A stretch of 7,308 bases of DNA, from positions 1-7,308 of the forward strand of contig JAFUUT010000036.1 of the NCBI GenBank assembly GCA_017477685.1. The letters run 5' to 3'. The notes beneath the pieces are model-generated. The model saw only the letters and a program-made list of their open reading frames with translations, was not told where the DNA came from and ran no database searches. Shown in pieces: positions 1-7,200 of this stretch (position 1 is the first letter of the stretch; each line of letters opens with the position of its first letter). The DNA is from a bacterium. GTDB taxonomy: Bacteria > Cyanobacteriota > Vampirovibrionia > Gastranaerophilales > Gastranaerophilaceae. The translations under genes and the position numbers were made by a program.

Positions 1-4
1 AATA

Positions 5-1432
5 TCATTTTTTTATCTGTTTAATCAAGTATATAAATGCGCCTATTGTTATGGCAAATCCGATAATTTCAGCATTTTTTAGCGGAAGATTGAAACCTAT
101 TTTTTCGATGAAAATAAATGACATTGTTATAAATATATAGAACAATGCAGGTAACAACGCAGAAAAATAGTTTTTCTTTGCTTTTGCTAAAAATATTGCC
201 GCACAGCACAATGTCGGTATAGCAATCAATTGGTTAAAGAATGTGAAGTACCTCCATATTAAAGAAAAGCTGTTTGCGTTGGTTTTTGCCCAAATGAGTA
301 TACCCAATACACAAATAACAATAGGTATAACAATTACGAGTCTTTTTAGTATATTTTTTTGCTCAAGGTTTAGTGCTTCCGCTATTGTTATACGCAATCC
401 CCTTAAGGCGGTATCACCTGAAGTGATAGGGAGAATTATAATTGCGATGGTTACTAAAAATGCTAAATTCAGCGGAACAAATTTATTTGCAACAATATTC
501 ACAACATTAACTGTTCCGATAATATTTTGTGGAACAAGATTAAGACTATAAACATCCATTGCTGCTGCTGCCCAAATAATTGCAATTAGTGATTCAAGGC
601 ACATCATTCCGTAAAAAATTCTTCTTCCGTCTTGTTCTTTATCAATTGTTCTTGACAGTATTGTTGCTTGAGTCGAATGAAAACCTGAAAGAAGTCCGCA
701 GCTTACCGTCATAAAAAACATTGGAATCAAAGGTAAATGGTTGGGATGTATATTGAAATTTGATAAATTCAGGTTTTGTAAGTTTACACCTTTTATCATA
801 AACCCGACAAGTACAAAACCTGTACCGATAATTAGCATTATACCTAATACAGGATAAAATTTCCCGATAATTTTATCGATTGGAAACAAGGTTGCCATAA
901 CAAAATATAATAATATTACAATATATGTTCCTAAAACTTTAGGGTCTGTTATTACAAAATCTTTTACTCCCATAAACCTTTCTGCAAAAAGATCTCCTGC
1001 GGTATAAACAAACACCGTTGCAAGTAGTAACAACATTATTGCAACAATTACCATAAAAATTTTAAATGCATTCTTACCTAAATACTCATTAATGAGCCCC
1101 GTAATTTGTGCCCCGCGATTTCTAACAGAAAGCATTCCTGCGAAATAATCGTGAACTCCTCCTGCGAATATGCACCCAAGCGGGATTAGTATAAAAGCTA
1201 TCGGTCCGAAAAGTATCCCTTGAATAGCTCCAATAATAGGCCCCATTCCTGCAATATTCAAAAGATGAATAAGAGCATTTCTGTTTTTTGACATTGGCAC
1301 AAAATCTACATCATCTTTATATTTATGTGCCGGAGTGGGTTCGTTGTTCGGCCCAAAAATTTTTTCAATATATCTTGAATAAAAAATATAACCGAGTGCC
1401 AGTATAAATATGCCTATAATAAAAGTAATCAT
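5..1432 (-). CDS. cstA: CstA-family carbon starvation carrier, short form
   Basis: This is an inner-membrane carrier of the CstA family, whose characterised members take up pyruvate or peptides; the substrate cannot be read from sequence. The protein is 475 aa and hydrophobic almost throughout. Recognisable family stretches are NIAGMGPIIGAIQG (59-72), GGVHDYFAGMLSVRNRG (91-107), SGFHSTQATILSRTI (249-263), TSGDTALRGLRI (337-348) and WRYFTFFNQL (393-402). It matches the roughly 475-490 aa form known from Bacteroidetes and Firmicutes, not the roughly 700 aa E. coli CstA. The frame runs open to a GTG at 1516, but that would add 28 atypical residues. I chose ATG 1432 because short-form CstA proteins typically begin MITFxIGxxxLxxGY, as here. 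No SD precedes this ATG, unlike the other genes in the window. The TGA stop lies at 5-7. The gene is divergent from its neighbour and separated from it by a repeat block. The family call is firm; the substrate is not. Confidence 0.92.
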   Translation of the reverse strand: MITFIIGIFILALGYIFYSRYIEKIFGPNNEPTPAHKYKDDVDFVPMSKNRNALIHLLNIAGMGPIIGAIQGILFGPIAFILIPLGCIFAGGVHDYFAGMLSVRNRGAQITGLINEYLGKNAFKIFMVIVAIMLLLLATVFVYTAGDLFAERFMGVKDFVITDPKVLGTYIVILLYFVMATLFPIDKIIGKFYPVLGIMLIIGTGFVLVGFMIKGVNLQNLNLSNFNIHPNHLPLIPMFFMTVSCGLLSGFHSTQATILSRTIDKEQDGRRIFYGMMCLESLIAIIWAAAAMDVYSLNLVPQNIIGTVNVVNIVANKFVPLNLAFLVTIAIIILPITSGDTALRGLRITIAEALNLEQKNILKRLVIVIPIVICVLGILIWAKTNANSFSLIWRYFTFFNQLIAIPTLCCAAIFLAKAKKNYFSALLPALFYIFITMSFIFIEKIGFNLPLKNAEIIGFAITIGAFIYLIKQIKK

Positions 1433-1438
1433 AGTTCT

Positions 1439-1467
1439 ATTATAAATGCATAATTGAAATAGTGCAA
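1439..1467 (-). promoter_or_regulatory. Candidate sigma70 promoter abutting the cstA start
   Basis: Read on the minus strand, TTGCAC (1467-1462) is followed by a 17-bp spacer and a perfect TATAAT (1444-1439). The seventh base after the -10 is the A of the chosen ATG (1432). If this promoter is used, the mRNA would be leaderless or nearly so, which agrees with the missing SD. The -10 match and spacing are seen directly; the -35 is only partial and use of the promoter is inferred. Confidence 0.5.
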
Positions 1468-1542
1468 AAATGTAATAATTTGCGAAATAATATACATGCA
1501 GGAATAATTCGAACACATAGTAACAAATTATTCACACATAAT

Positions 1543-1574
1543 GTCACTTTCTTTGTTCGGGCAAAGAAAGTGAC
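1543..1574. repeat. Perfect 13-bp inverted repeat, left end of the block
   Basis: GTCACTTTCTTTG (1543-1555) and CAAAGAAAGTGAC (1562-1574) are exact inverted copies around a 6-nt loop. No T-tract follows on either strand, so an intrinsic terminator is unlikely. From memory, the sequence continuing to the right (GACCCAAAAGAAACCCGCC) resembles a type of dispersed intergenic repeat seen in several bacterial groups; I could not check this. Confidence 0.8.
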
Positions 1575-1588
1575 CCAAAAGAAACCCG

Positions 1589-1717
1589 CCGACCTGAACT
1601 TCGCTTGCTAATAAATTGTAATTGTTCTGCCCTAAGCGGTCAAACTCACTTCGTTCAAACAATGCCCGCTTTGACCTCGCAGAACAAAACATTTATTGCT
1701 CGCTTCGTAAAGGTCGG
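1589..1717. repeat. 129-bp nested imperfect foldback
   Basis: Four pairs of arms nest in order around one centre: CCGACCT 1589-1595 with AGGTCGG 1711-1717, AATAAAT 1610-1616 with ATTTATT 1691-1697, GTTCTGC 1624-1630 with GCAGAAC 1679-1685, and AAGCGG 1634-1639 with CCGCTT 1666-1671. Such ordered pairing suggests a selected or once-perfect palindrome, such as an RNA hairpin or the core of a non-autonomous element. The intervening bases pair only in part, so the fold is imperfect. Confidence 0.65.
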
Positions 1718-1734
1718 AGGGGTAGGATAAATTT

Positions 1735-1759
1735 CCCTCTACTAAAGTGTAGGAGAGGG
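1735..1759. repeat. Imperfect hairpin in the G-rich part of the block
   Basis: CCCTCTAC (1735-1742) can pair with GTAGGAGAGGG (1749-1759), leaving a small bulge on the right arm. It is followed at once by a G-rich run (1757-1768, mostly G). The reverse complement resembles the common CCTCACCCC...CCTCTCC class of intergenic repeats. Short and imperfect, so only moderately convincing alone. Confidence 0.4.
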
Positions 1760-1904
1760 GGGCGGGGTGAGGTATACGAACCGTTATTTAGGTTCGCTCT
1801 CGATTTTTGTTCGAAGGACAAAAACGTATGAACAAATTATACTCATATCTTGTGAGCGGAACGATGCCAAAGGCAGCGTAGATAATAGCGTGTTTTTCTT
1901 TTCG

Positions 1905-1947
1905 GTTCACTTTTCTTTTTACGTCGCAATTAAAAAGAAAAGTGAAC
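1905..1947. repeat. Perfect 16-bp inverted repeat, right end of the block
   Basis: GTTCACTTTTCTTTTT (1905-1920) and AAAAAGAAAAGTGAAC (1932-1947) are exact inverted copies with an 11-nt loop. The core CACTTTTCTTT is close to the CACTTTCTTT of the left-end palindrome. It ends 42 bp before the downstream gene's extended -10 motif and lacks the T-tract of a terminator. Confidence 0.8.
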
Positions 1948-1988
1948 AAAATAAAGGTACGTTTTTTTATATAAGTTGTCAAAATTTG

Positions 1989-1997
1989 TGATATAAT
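1989..1997 (+). promoter_or_regulatory. Extended -10 promoter of the secreted-protein gene
   Basis: TGATATAAT fits the extended -10 form TGnTATAAT exactly. No good -35 box lies 16-18 bp upstream: TTGTCA at 1976-1981 is only 10 bp away. An extended -10 promoter can act without a strong -35. Transcription would begin near 2004, giving a leader of about 29 nt before ATG 2033. Confidence 0.6.
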
Positions 1998-2022
1998 TCT
2001 TTAGTAATGTTTTATGTGTATT

Positions 2023-2028
2023 GGAGAG
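2023..2028 (+). promoter_or_regulatory. Shine-Dalgarno that sets the start at 2033
   Basis: GGAGAG lies 4 nt before ATG 2033. An in-frame TTG at 2021 could extend the protein by four residues, but it overlaps this SD and has none of its own. ATG 2033 also gives a normal Lys-rich signal-peptide n-region. Confidence 0.75.
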
Positions 2029-2032
2029 AATA

Positions 2033-2791
2033 ATGAAAAAAGTATTGATTGGATTTTTTACTTTATTAGCTATTATCTATACGGCACAAAAGTTGCATGC
2101 AATGCCAAATCCGTGGATTGACTGTGATGATGATATATATTGCGGTGCGCAAAAAGCAGGATTTAATTTGCCGTTAAATGTTAAAAATTATTCAGTTCGT
2201 GCAATGGCGGATATGCTTGAAGTTACATTTCCGCTTTCAAAACAACAACTTGTAACAGTAAGAAAATCTCAGCAAAGTGAAATGATTGCCGATAATAACG
2301 GAATAAAAGATATATCAGGGGATTACAATACATACTCCGTAAATAAAAATATTAAACTGAAAAATGGTATATCTTTCAATGTAAGAGGAGATAAAAATAA
2401 ATTTTATGTAGCAAATTTTGCTGCAGAAACAGGGTATTACAGTATTCTATGCAAAAAAGGTTTGAAGGAAAACGATATTCAAAAATTGTATAATCTATTG
2501 AGTGAAGCTGAAGCGCCGAGAAATGATTTTGGTCAAATAAGTAATTTAACCATTCCTCAACTTCAGGATATGAAAAGAGTCGACGGTATTGTTGAACCTG
2601 TCTATACTCAAGATTGTTTTCCAAGAACATTGCAAAAAAAAGGTGTAACAAAGAACTGCTTTGAAAGGGCAAATTTAGGCGACGACACCGCTTGTACCGC
2701 TTCTGAAATTAAAATGATAAAAGAATATTATAAAAAAGGGCAGGAAAAAGATCCGTTGAATGATGGCAGCGGCAATTTCTGTGCAATTTAA
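2033..2791 (+). CDS. Secreted or periplasmic Cys-containing protein of unknown function
   Basis: I do not recognise this 252-aa protein. Residues 1-23 form a signal peptide: MKK, a hydrophobic core LIGFFTLLAIIYTA, then a likely signal peptidase I site after LHA (21-23). There is no lipobox Cys, so it is probably soluble in the periplasm or exported. The mature part has seven cysteines (31, 37, 140, 195, 209, 221, 250); the first two sit in a tight acidic CDDDIYC motif and four lie in the last 60 residues, so disulfides are plausible. No catalytic motif or repeat stands out. It has its own extended -10 promoter and SD, and about 250 bp separate it from the next gene, so it is probably monocistronic. 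That it is a real gene is well supported by start signals, signal peptide and length; the role is unknown. Confidence 0.85.
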   Translation: MKKVLIGFFTLLAIIYTAQKLHAMPNPWIDCDDDIYCGAQKAGFNLPLNVKNYSVRAMADMLEVTFPLSKQQLVTVRKSQQSEMIADNNGIKDISGDYNTYSVNKNIKLKNGISFNVRGDKNKFYVANFAAETGYYSILCKKGLKENDIQKLYNLLSEAEAPRNDFGQISNLTIPQLQDMKRVDGIVEPVYTQDCFPRTLQKKGVTKNCFERANLGDDTACTASEIKMIKEYYKKGQEKDPLNDGSGNFCAI

Positions 2792-2823
2792 TTTTTAACA
2801 TCATTTTTTATAAATAATAAATT

Positions 2824-2903
2824 TACAAGAGTCTGATATTTTTCAGAGTCTTGTAGTCTCCCTGAATACAAGTAATCCTGCTGGATTACGCATAATTCTT
2901 GTA
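2824..2903 (+). other. Two tandem hairpins sharing one closing stem (possible RNA element)
   Basis: Hairpin A: TACAAGA 2824-2830 pairs with TCTTGTA 2849-2855 and, after one G-G mismatch, TCTGA 2832-2836 pairs with TCAGA 2843-2847. Hairpin B: TACAAG 2867-2872 pairs with CTTGTA 2898-2903, enclosing TAATCC 2873-2878 with GGATTA 2883-2888. Because both use the same outer hexamer, CTTGTA 2850-2855 can instead pair with TACAAG 2867-2872, which excludes both. Neither hairpin has a T-tract directly after it, so this is not a standard terminator. A third hairpin follows (GATTCT 2923-2928 with AGAATC 2937-2942). It could be the 3' end of the upstream mRNA, a leader of the downstream gene or a small RNA. 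Confidence 0.4.
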
Positions 2904-3037
2904 ATGATAATTCTTAAAAATTGATTCTAATTGTAAAGAATCTTAAAATAAAAGGCAATTTTTTCTCCTATAAATACTTTATAAAAATAAGGATATATTA
3001 TTCGGGGAATAATTTATAGGGTAAAAGGAGAAATATA

Positions 3038-4150
3038 ATGCAGAAAGTAAGAATTGGAATCGACAATCGCGGTGATGTGCGAGTTAGAATGCCGGAAGGG
3101 AAAAAGGTTGTAATACAAAGACCGAAAGAAGTATCAGTATTTAAACCGGAAGCTCCATCCGTGCAAAAAGCAGCAGAGCTTGTAATTCCTACAGGGGACA
3201 AATTGCCTCCTGCAAAATCATCAGGATCTAAATTCCTTAAGTTTTTTAAAGGTGCTGCCGGTATTTTGGGAGTAGGTCTTCTTGCGTATGGTTTATATCG
3301 TCTTTATAATAAACTTAAAAGTGATTTTAAAGTGTATACAGAACCTGTTGCAGCCGATGAATCTCCATTAACGGAAGAGGATATTAAAAAACATAATCTT
3401 CAGGTTGATTCCAAAACTCGAACCGGTGCGGCATCTCCGGCGGATTATGTTGCAGAATCTTGGGAAAGAAAAGCGCATAAAATATTATCTAAATCTGAGA
3501 ATAAAGATACAATAAAACAACCTGAATCCGGCTCAAATGAATTTACTCCGGAAGAATTGGCAAAGATTGCTAAAAATGATAGTATAATGCGAAATCGTAT
3601 ACCTTATGAAACATTAACGGAACACGAATTGGCAGAAAGAATCGAATCTCAGGTAAAACGTCCAACATGGAAAGATATGAAAGAAAATTCCGCAAAGAGT
3701 AAGGCTGCTGATGACAAACAAACAGAGAAGAAGTCATCAGACAGTAAAGCGGCTGATAAAAAGCAAACAGAAACGAAACAATCTGATAAAAAATCGCCAG
3801 AAAATGCAAAAACGGAAGCCAAAGCTAATATAACTGCACAAAAAGCGAAACCTGTAACTGCAAAGTCTGAGGTAAAACAAGACAAAACAGATGTCAAACC
3901 TCAGCAAAAAACAGGTGAAACTCAAGATTTCATTATTGTTAAAAAAGGCGATTGCTTGTGGAATATTATTAAAAAAGATTTGGTGAAAAATCCTGATAAG
4001 TATTCAGCCGTTCGGGAAGATTTAACCAAAAAACTCGGTAAAAAACCGTCTAAAAATCAAATAATAAATGAAGTATGCATCAGAACAAGTAAAAAGTACC
4101 ATATAGGTGATAATATACGACCGGGTAATAAGATAAAAATTGCAGCTTAA
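3038..4150 (+). CDS. Single-pass membrane protein with C-terminal LysM-like domain
   Basis: The 370-aa product probably binds peptidoglycan or a related glycan through its C-terminus, in the manner of LysM domains. Layout: a basic N-terminus without signal peptide (1-67); one hydrophobic segment about 69-90 (FFKGAAGILGVGLLAYGLYRLY); a charged region; a Lys/Ser/Gln-rich low-complexity linker (about 216-292); and the LysM-like part (297-368). The LysM start is clear (DFIIVKKGDCLWNIIKK, 297-313), as is the end (YHIGDNIRPGNKIKI, 354-368), but about 30-40 residues sit between them, longer than a usual 44-50 aa LysM. The SD AAGGAG (3025-3030) lies 7 nt before ATG 3038. The gene is closed by an intrinsic terminator. 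Upstream I found no convincing -35/-10 pair; TATATT at 2994-2999 is a weak -10 candidate, and a 7-bp hairpin (2997-3003/3007-3013) lies just before the SD. The LysM call is good; partner and orientation are inferred. Confidence 0.88.
   Translation: MQKVRIGIDNRGDVRVRMPEGKKVVIQRPKEVSVFKPEAPSVQKAAELVIPTGDKLPPAKSSGSKFLKFFKGAAGILGVGLLAYGLYRLYNKLKSDFKVYTEPVAADESPLTEEDIKKHNLQVDSKTRTGAASPADYVAESWERKAHKILSKSENKDTIKQPESGSNEFTPEELAKIAKNDSIMRNRIPYETLTEHELAERIESQVKRPTWKDMKENSAKSKAADDKQTEKKSSDSKAADKKQTETKQSDKKSPENAKTEAKANITAQKAKPVTAKSEVKQDKTDVKPQQKTGETQDFIIVKKGDCLWNIIKKDLVKNPDKYSAVREDLTKKLGKKPSKNQIINEVCIRTSKKYHIGDNIRPGNKIKIAA
3698..3787 (+). repeat. Tandem 15-residue repeat in the LysM protein linker
   Basis: Two adjacent 45-nt units encode SKAADDKQTEKKSSD (221-235) and SKAADKKQTETKQSD (236-250), identical at 12 of 15 positions. 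A more decayed Lys/Ala/Glu-rich stretch follows. This looks like an internal duplication that lengthens a flexible, wall-spanning linker. Confidence 0.75.
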
Positions 4151-4153
4151 GGT

Positions 4154-4188
4154 AAAAAGGCGGTTCTTTTAAAGAACCGCCTTTTTTT
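4154..4188 (+). terminator. Strong intrinsic terminator after the LysM gene
   Basis: GGCGGTTCTTT (4159-4169) and AAAGAACCGCC (4171-4181) are perfect inverted copies, followed by seven T (4182-4188). It begins 3 nt after the TAA. Five A on the left arm (4154-4158) would give a short U-run on the other strand, so it may also act weakly in reverse. It isolates the LysM gene from the fusion gene downstream. Confidence 0.93.
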
Positions 4189-4217
4189 GCGTGTTCAAAA
4201 TATAATTCAGATACAGT

Positions 4218-4246
4218 ATGACAAAATATTCTAAAATTTGTAGAAT
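4218..4246 (+). promoter_or_regulatory. Sigma70-like promoter of the fusion gene
   Basis: ATGACA (4218-4223) and TAGAAT (4241-4246) each match consensus at five of six positions, with an ideal 17-bp spacer. Transcription would begin at about A4252 or G4253, giving a leader of only about 20 nt before ATG 4273. A second, unpaired TATAAT lies at 4201-4206 just after the terminator and could give a longer transcript. Confidence 0.6.
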
Positions 4247-4255
4247 GGAGTAGTT

Positions 4256-4282
4256 ATGTTGGAGAATTATGTATGGAAATGA
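4256..4282 (+). CDS. Possible 8-codon leader ORF overlapping the fusion gene start
   Basis: ATG 4256 opens a frame for MLENYVWK that ends at TGA 4280-4282, in a different frame from the fusion gene. GGAG (4247-4250) lies 5 nt upstream. Its stop overlaps the fusion gene's third codon, also an ATG (4279-4281), as ATGA, an arrangement typical of translational coupling. If transcription starts near 4252, its own SD would be absent and it could be read only from a nearly leaderless 5' end or from an upstream promoter. It may be chance, since the sequence is short. Confidence 0.25.
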   Translation: MLENYVWK

Positions 4283-7200
4283 TTAAGAATTTATTTAATA
4301 GAAATTATGTCAGTTTATTTTTAGGACAGCTTTCAACGCATTTGGGGGATGCAATAGTCCAAGTATTACTCATTATGTGGATAATGAATAATTTTGAGAA
4401 ACCAGGAAGTATGATAGCATGGGTGCTTTTTTCTTTTGTATTCCCGTCTTTAATTATAAGTCCTATTGCCGGTATTTTAGTTGACCGTTTTTCGAGAAAA
4501 AAGATTATGATAATGAGTGCTTTGTACCGAGGGTTAGTATTAGTTGCAGGATTAGTTATGTTTTTGTTTGGTAAAACGGTTTTGTCTTCAACATCAATAC
4601 CTGTAATTGCCGTTGTACTAAGCATTTTAATAGGGGCAGGTACAGCATTTTTCTATCCTGCAAAAATGGCTGTTGTTCCTAATGTTGTCAAACCGCAGTT
4701 ATTAAAACCTGCGAACGCATTGATATCGAGTTCCGGAAGTTGGGCGCTGACTTTTGGCGCAATGGTTATAAGCGTAGTCTTACTTCATATCGGTGCAAAA
4801 AACTTATATATTTCCGCTTGTGTAATGTATGTAATTGCGGCTTTATTTCTCCTTATGATAAACGCTTCAAATGATGTCGCTATTAAAACCGAAGAAAATG
4901 GTTTTAATATGATTACTGATTTGAAAAATACTATGTCATTTTTAAAACAGCACAGAAAAGCATTAAATATGATTTGGCTTTCTGTAGTTTTATCTTTAAT
5001 TTCAGCCACATTTTATAATGCAATGAATGCAATAGCAACAGATACATATAATGTAAGTGTTCAGGATCTGGCACGATTGAAATGTATGCTAGGATGCGGA
5101 TCATTTTATGGTCTTGGCGTGATGTTTTTGCTGGGAAGACGATTAAAAACCAATAAAACGCTTGTTGGAGCTTTTATCGGTTTATTTATTTGTTTGATAA
5201 CGGCTTCTTTGTGTACAACTTTTGGCAAGGCAAGAATATGGCTTGGCGGTATCGGGCTTTTTGCCGCAATGTTGAATATTACAATTGATACTATATTGCA
5301 AAAAGTTTCTCCAAATTTCATCAGAGGTAAAATTTTTGCTTTTTCATCCGTATTAGAAACTTTTGTAACTCTAATCGGAACGGGGCTTGTATCTGTTTTG
5401 ATCGGGGTTATTCATCCTCTTGCTATTGTAAATGTCATAGCTGTTTTATGTGCTGTAATGGCGGCAACTCTGCTCGCTTTGAACAAAGAATTCCGCTATT
5501 TTGTACTGCGCATAACCTTAGGGCAAATATTCAAGATGCTGTTTAAATATAAAGTTGAAGGTATAGAAAATATTCCTGCAAAAGGGAAAATAATCTTGGC
5601 GGGTAACCATACAGGACATCTTGATCCTTTGATATTGCAGATGGCTACAAAAAGAAAACCGTGGTTTGTGACAGGGCCTGCGGCATTCAAAGTTCCTATA
5701 ATAAAGCATATGCTCAAATGGTTCAATGTAGTACCCCTGAATTTCGGTGACGGTTTGAGTGCTATCGAAAATGCCGTATATAAATTGAAAGCGGGAGATC
5801 CTGTTGTAATATTCCCTGAGGGTAAATTTACATCTGACGGAAGTTTGTGTAAATTCCACAGAGGGGTTACGATTATGGCAAAAGAGGCAGATTGTCCTAT
5901 TGTTCCTTTTGCAATAAGAGGAGGCTTTGAGGCTTGGGGTAAAATCAGAAAAAATCCTAAATTGTTTACAACCATTATTGTTCAATTCGGTCAGCCGATA
6001 ACGGATATTTCAAAAGATGAAAAAACTTTAACAAAAGAATTGCAGGCAAAAGTTGAGTATATGAAAGCCTCTCTTGAAAGAAGAGCATTTTACAATATAA
6101 AAGATACTCATTATACAAATTTCTTGGATATTATGAAACAGTACTCCGATGAATATGGACAGACAAAGGCAGTATCTTTAAAAACTTCTGAAGGGTATGA
6201 AGAAATAAGTTATCTTGATTTGAAAATAAAAGCTAAAACTTTAGGTAACTATGTTATGGAGAATGCGGATGTACAAAGAGGCGACAGAATAGCAATTCTT
6301 TGTGAGTCACGTCCTGAATTTGCAATAGGTATGTTCGGTTCTATTCAGACAGGTGCAATTACTGTTCCTTTGGATGTAAAACTTACCGTTCCGGAACATA
6401 CTCACATTTTGAATGATTGTAATCCTAAGATATTACTCACTTCAAGTCATTATCTTGAGCACGCCTTAGAACTTAAAAATACAGTTCCGTCAATTCAAAA
6501 TATTTTTGTATTGGATGATGAAGAAAGAGAGCATCCTGAAATAATGTCGGTTTCCTCAATGACCGCAGATTTGAATTACAGCTTTAAACGCGCTCGCTCT
6601 ATGGATGAAACAGCTTTAATCGTGTATACTTCAGGCACAACAGGTAATCCTAAAGGGGTAATGATAAGCTTTGGAAATATATATTCTCAAATGAAAGATT
6701 TTGAAAAGATTTTGAAACTTTCTAAAGATAATACTCTTTTATCGATTCTGCCTTTAAATCATTTATTAGAATTAAATGTCGGTTTCTTCGGAATGTTATT
6801 TATGGGGGCAAAAGTTGTCTATATCAAATCTCTTAATCCTAAAGAATTGACCGGAGCGATGAAAGAAAAACAGGTTACAAATATGATTGTCGTACCGCTT
6901 GTGGCTAAAATGCTTAAAAATAGTATTGATAAGCAAATAAAAAAATTGCCTCCATTCCAAAAGAGAGTCTTTGATTTTATGTATGCTGCTGCGAAGTATC
7001 TGCCGTTAAAGGTCAGAAGAATAATGTTTAAATCTATAATAGACGGTTTTGGCGGTAAGTTTGAATGTTTTGTGGTCGGCGGCGCTCCGCTGGAAACAGA
7101 TGTTGCGGAATTTTTCGCCCGTATAGGTATTCCTGCATTTGAAGGATACGGTTTAACCGAAACAAGTCCCGTAATTTCTACTAATGAATATAAGCATCAC

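Larger units (their letters stand above)
1543..1947. repeat. Structured intergenic repeat-like block (probable non-coding, MITE/REP-like)
   Basis: This block fills most of the 600-bp gene-free stretch between cstA and the next gene. It is more GC-rich than its surroundings and dense in inverted repeats. Each end is a palindrome, and the two palindromes share a core (TCACTTTCTTT at the left; AAAAGAAAAGTGA, the reverse complement of TCACTTTTCTTTT, at the right), so the block has related inverted ends. Inside are a 129-bp nested foldback, a G-rich hairpin near 1735-1759, a 6-bp stem CGAACC/GGTTCG (1777-1782/1791-1796) and a short hairpin with a GAA loop (1804-1824). Short open frames cross it (1622-1831 and 1767-1991 plus, 1788-1982 minus), but they follow the repeat arms and look spurious. 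The outer boundaries are inferred, and copy number cannot be known from one window. No transposase or target-site duplication was recognised. Confidence 0.55.

Noticed and set aside
243..551. 102-aa plus-strand ORF
   Set aside because: It is antisense to the well-supported CstA gene and its hydrophobic character is a shadow of the membrane segments on the other strand.
1433..1516. 28-residue N-terminal extension of CstA from GTG 1516
   Set aside because: The extension is aromatic-rich and unlike family members, its start is a GTG, and it would place the candidate promoter inside the gene. ATG 1432 fits the family N-terminus.
1589..1800. Known structured RNA (RNase P, SRP RNA, tmRNA) in the repeat block
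   Set aside because: The G-rich and hairpin-dense character prompted the check, but none of the conserved core motifs of these RNAs is present.
1622..1831. 69-aa plus-strand ORF (MFCPKRSNSLRSNN...)
   Set aside because: It lies inside the structured repeat block, has no SD or recognisable domain, and its sequence simply follows the repeat arms. Such ORFs are often misannotated over dispersed repeats.
1767..1991. Short plus-strand ORF and overlapping minus-strand ORF (1788-1982)
   Set aside because: Both read through the 16-bp palindrome (1905-1947), have no credible start signals and overlap the promoter region of the real gene at 2033.
2824..2855. Intrinsic terminator for the gene at 2033-2791
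   Set aside because: The hairpin is clear but followed by GTCTCCCTG rather than a T-tract, so it is listed only as a structured element.
3649..3925. Minus-strand ORFs over the LysM protein linker (3570-3809, 3649-3897, 3737-3925)
   Set aside because: They are antisense to the Lys/Ala/Ser-rich linker, whose codon bias leaves other frames open; their Phe/Leu/Ser-rich composition is the expected shadow.
4218..4253. 11-codon ORF (MTKYSKICRME) ahead of the fusion gene
   Set aside because: It has no SD and its ATG coincides with the -35 box of the better-supported promoter.
4305..5985. Several minus-strand ORFs over the fusion gene (including 159 aa at 5496-5975)
   Set aside because: They lie antisense to a continuous frame with clear MFS, PlsC and AMP-binding motifs and show no start signals or domains.
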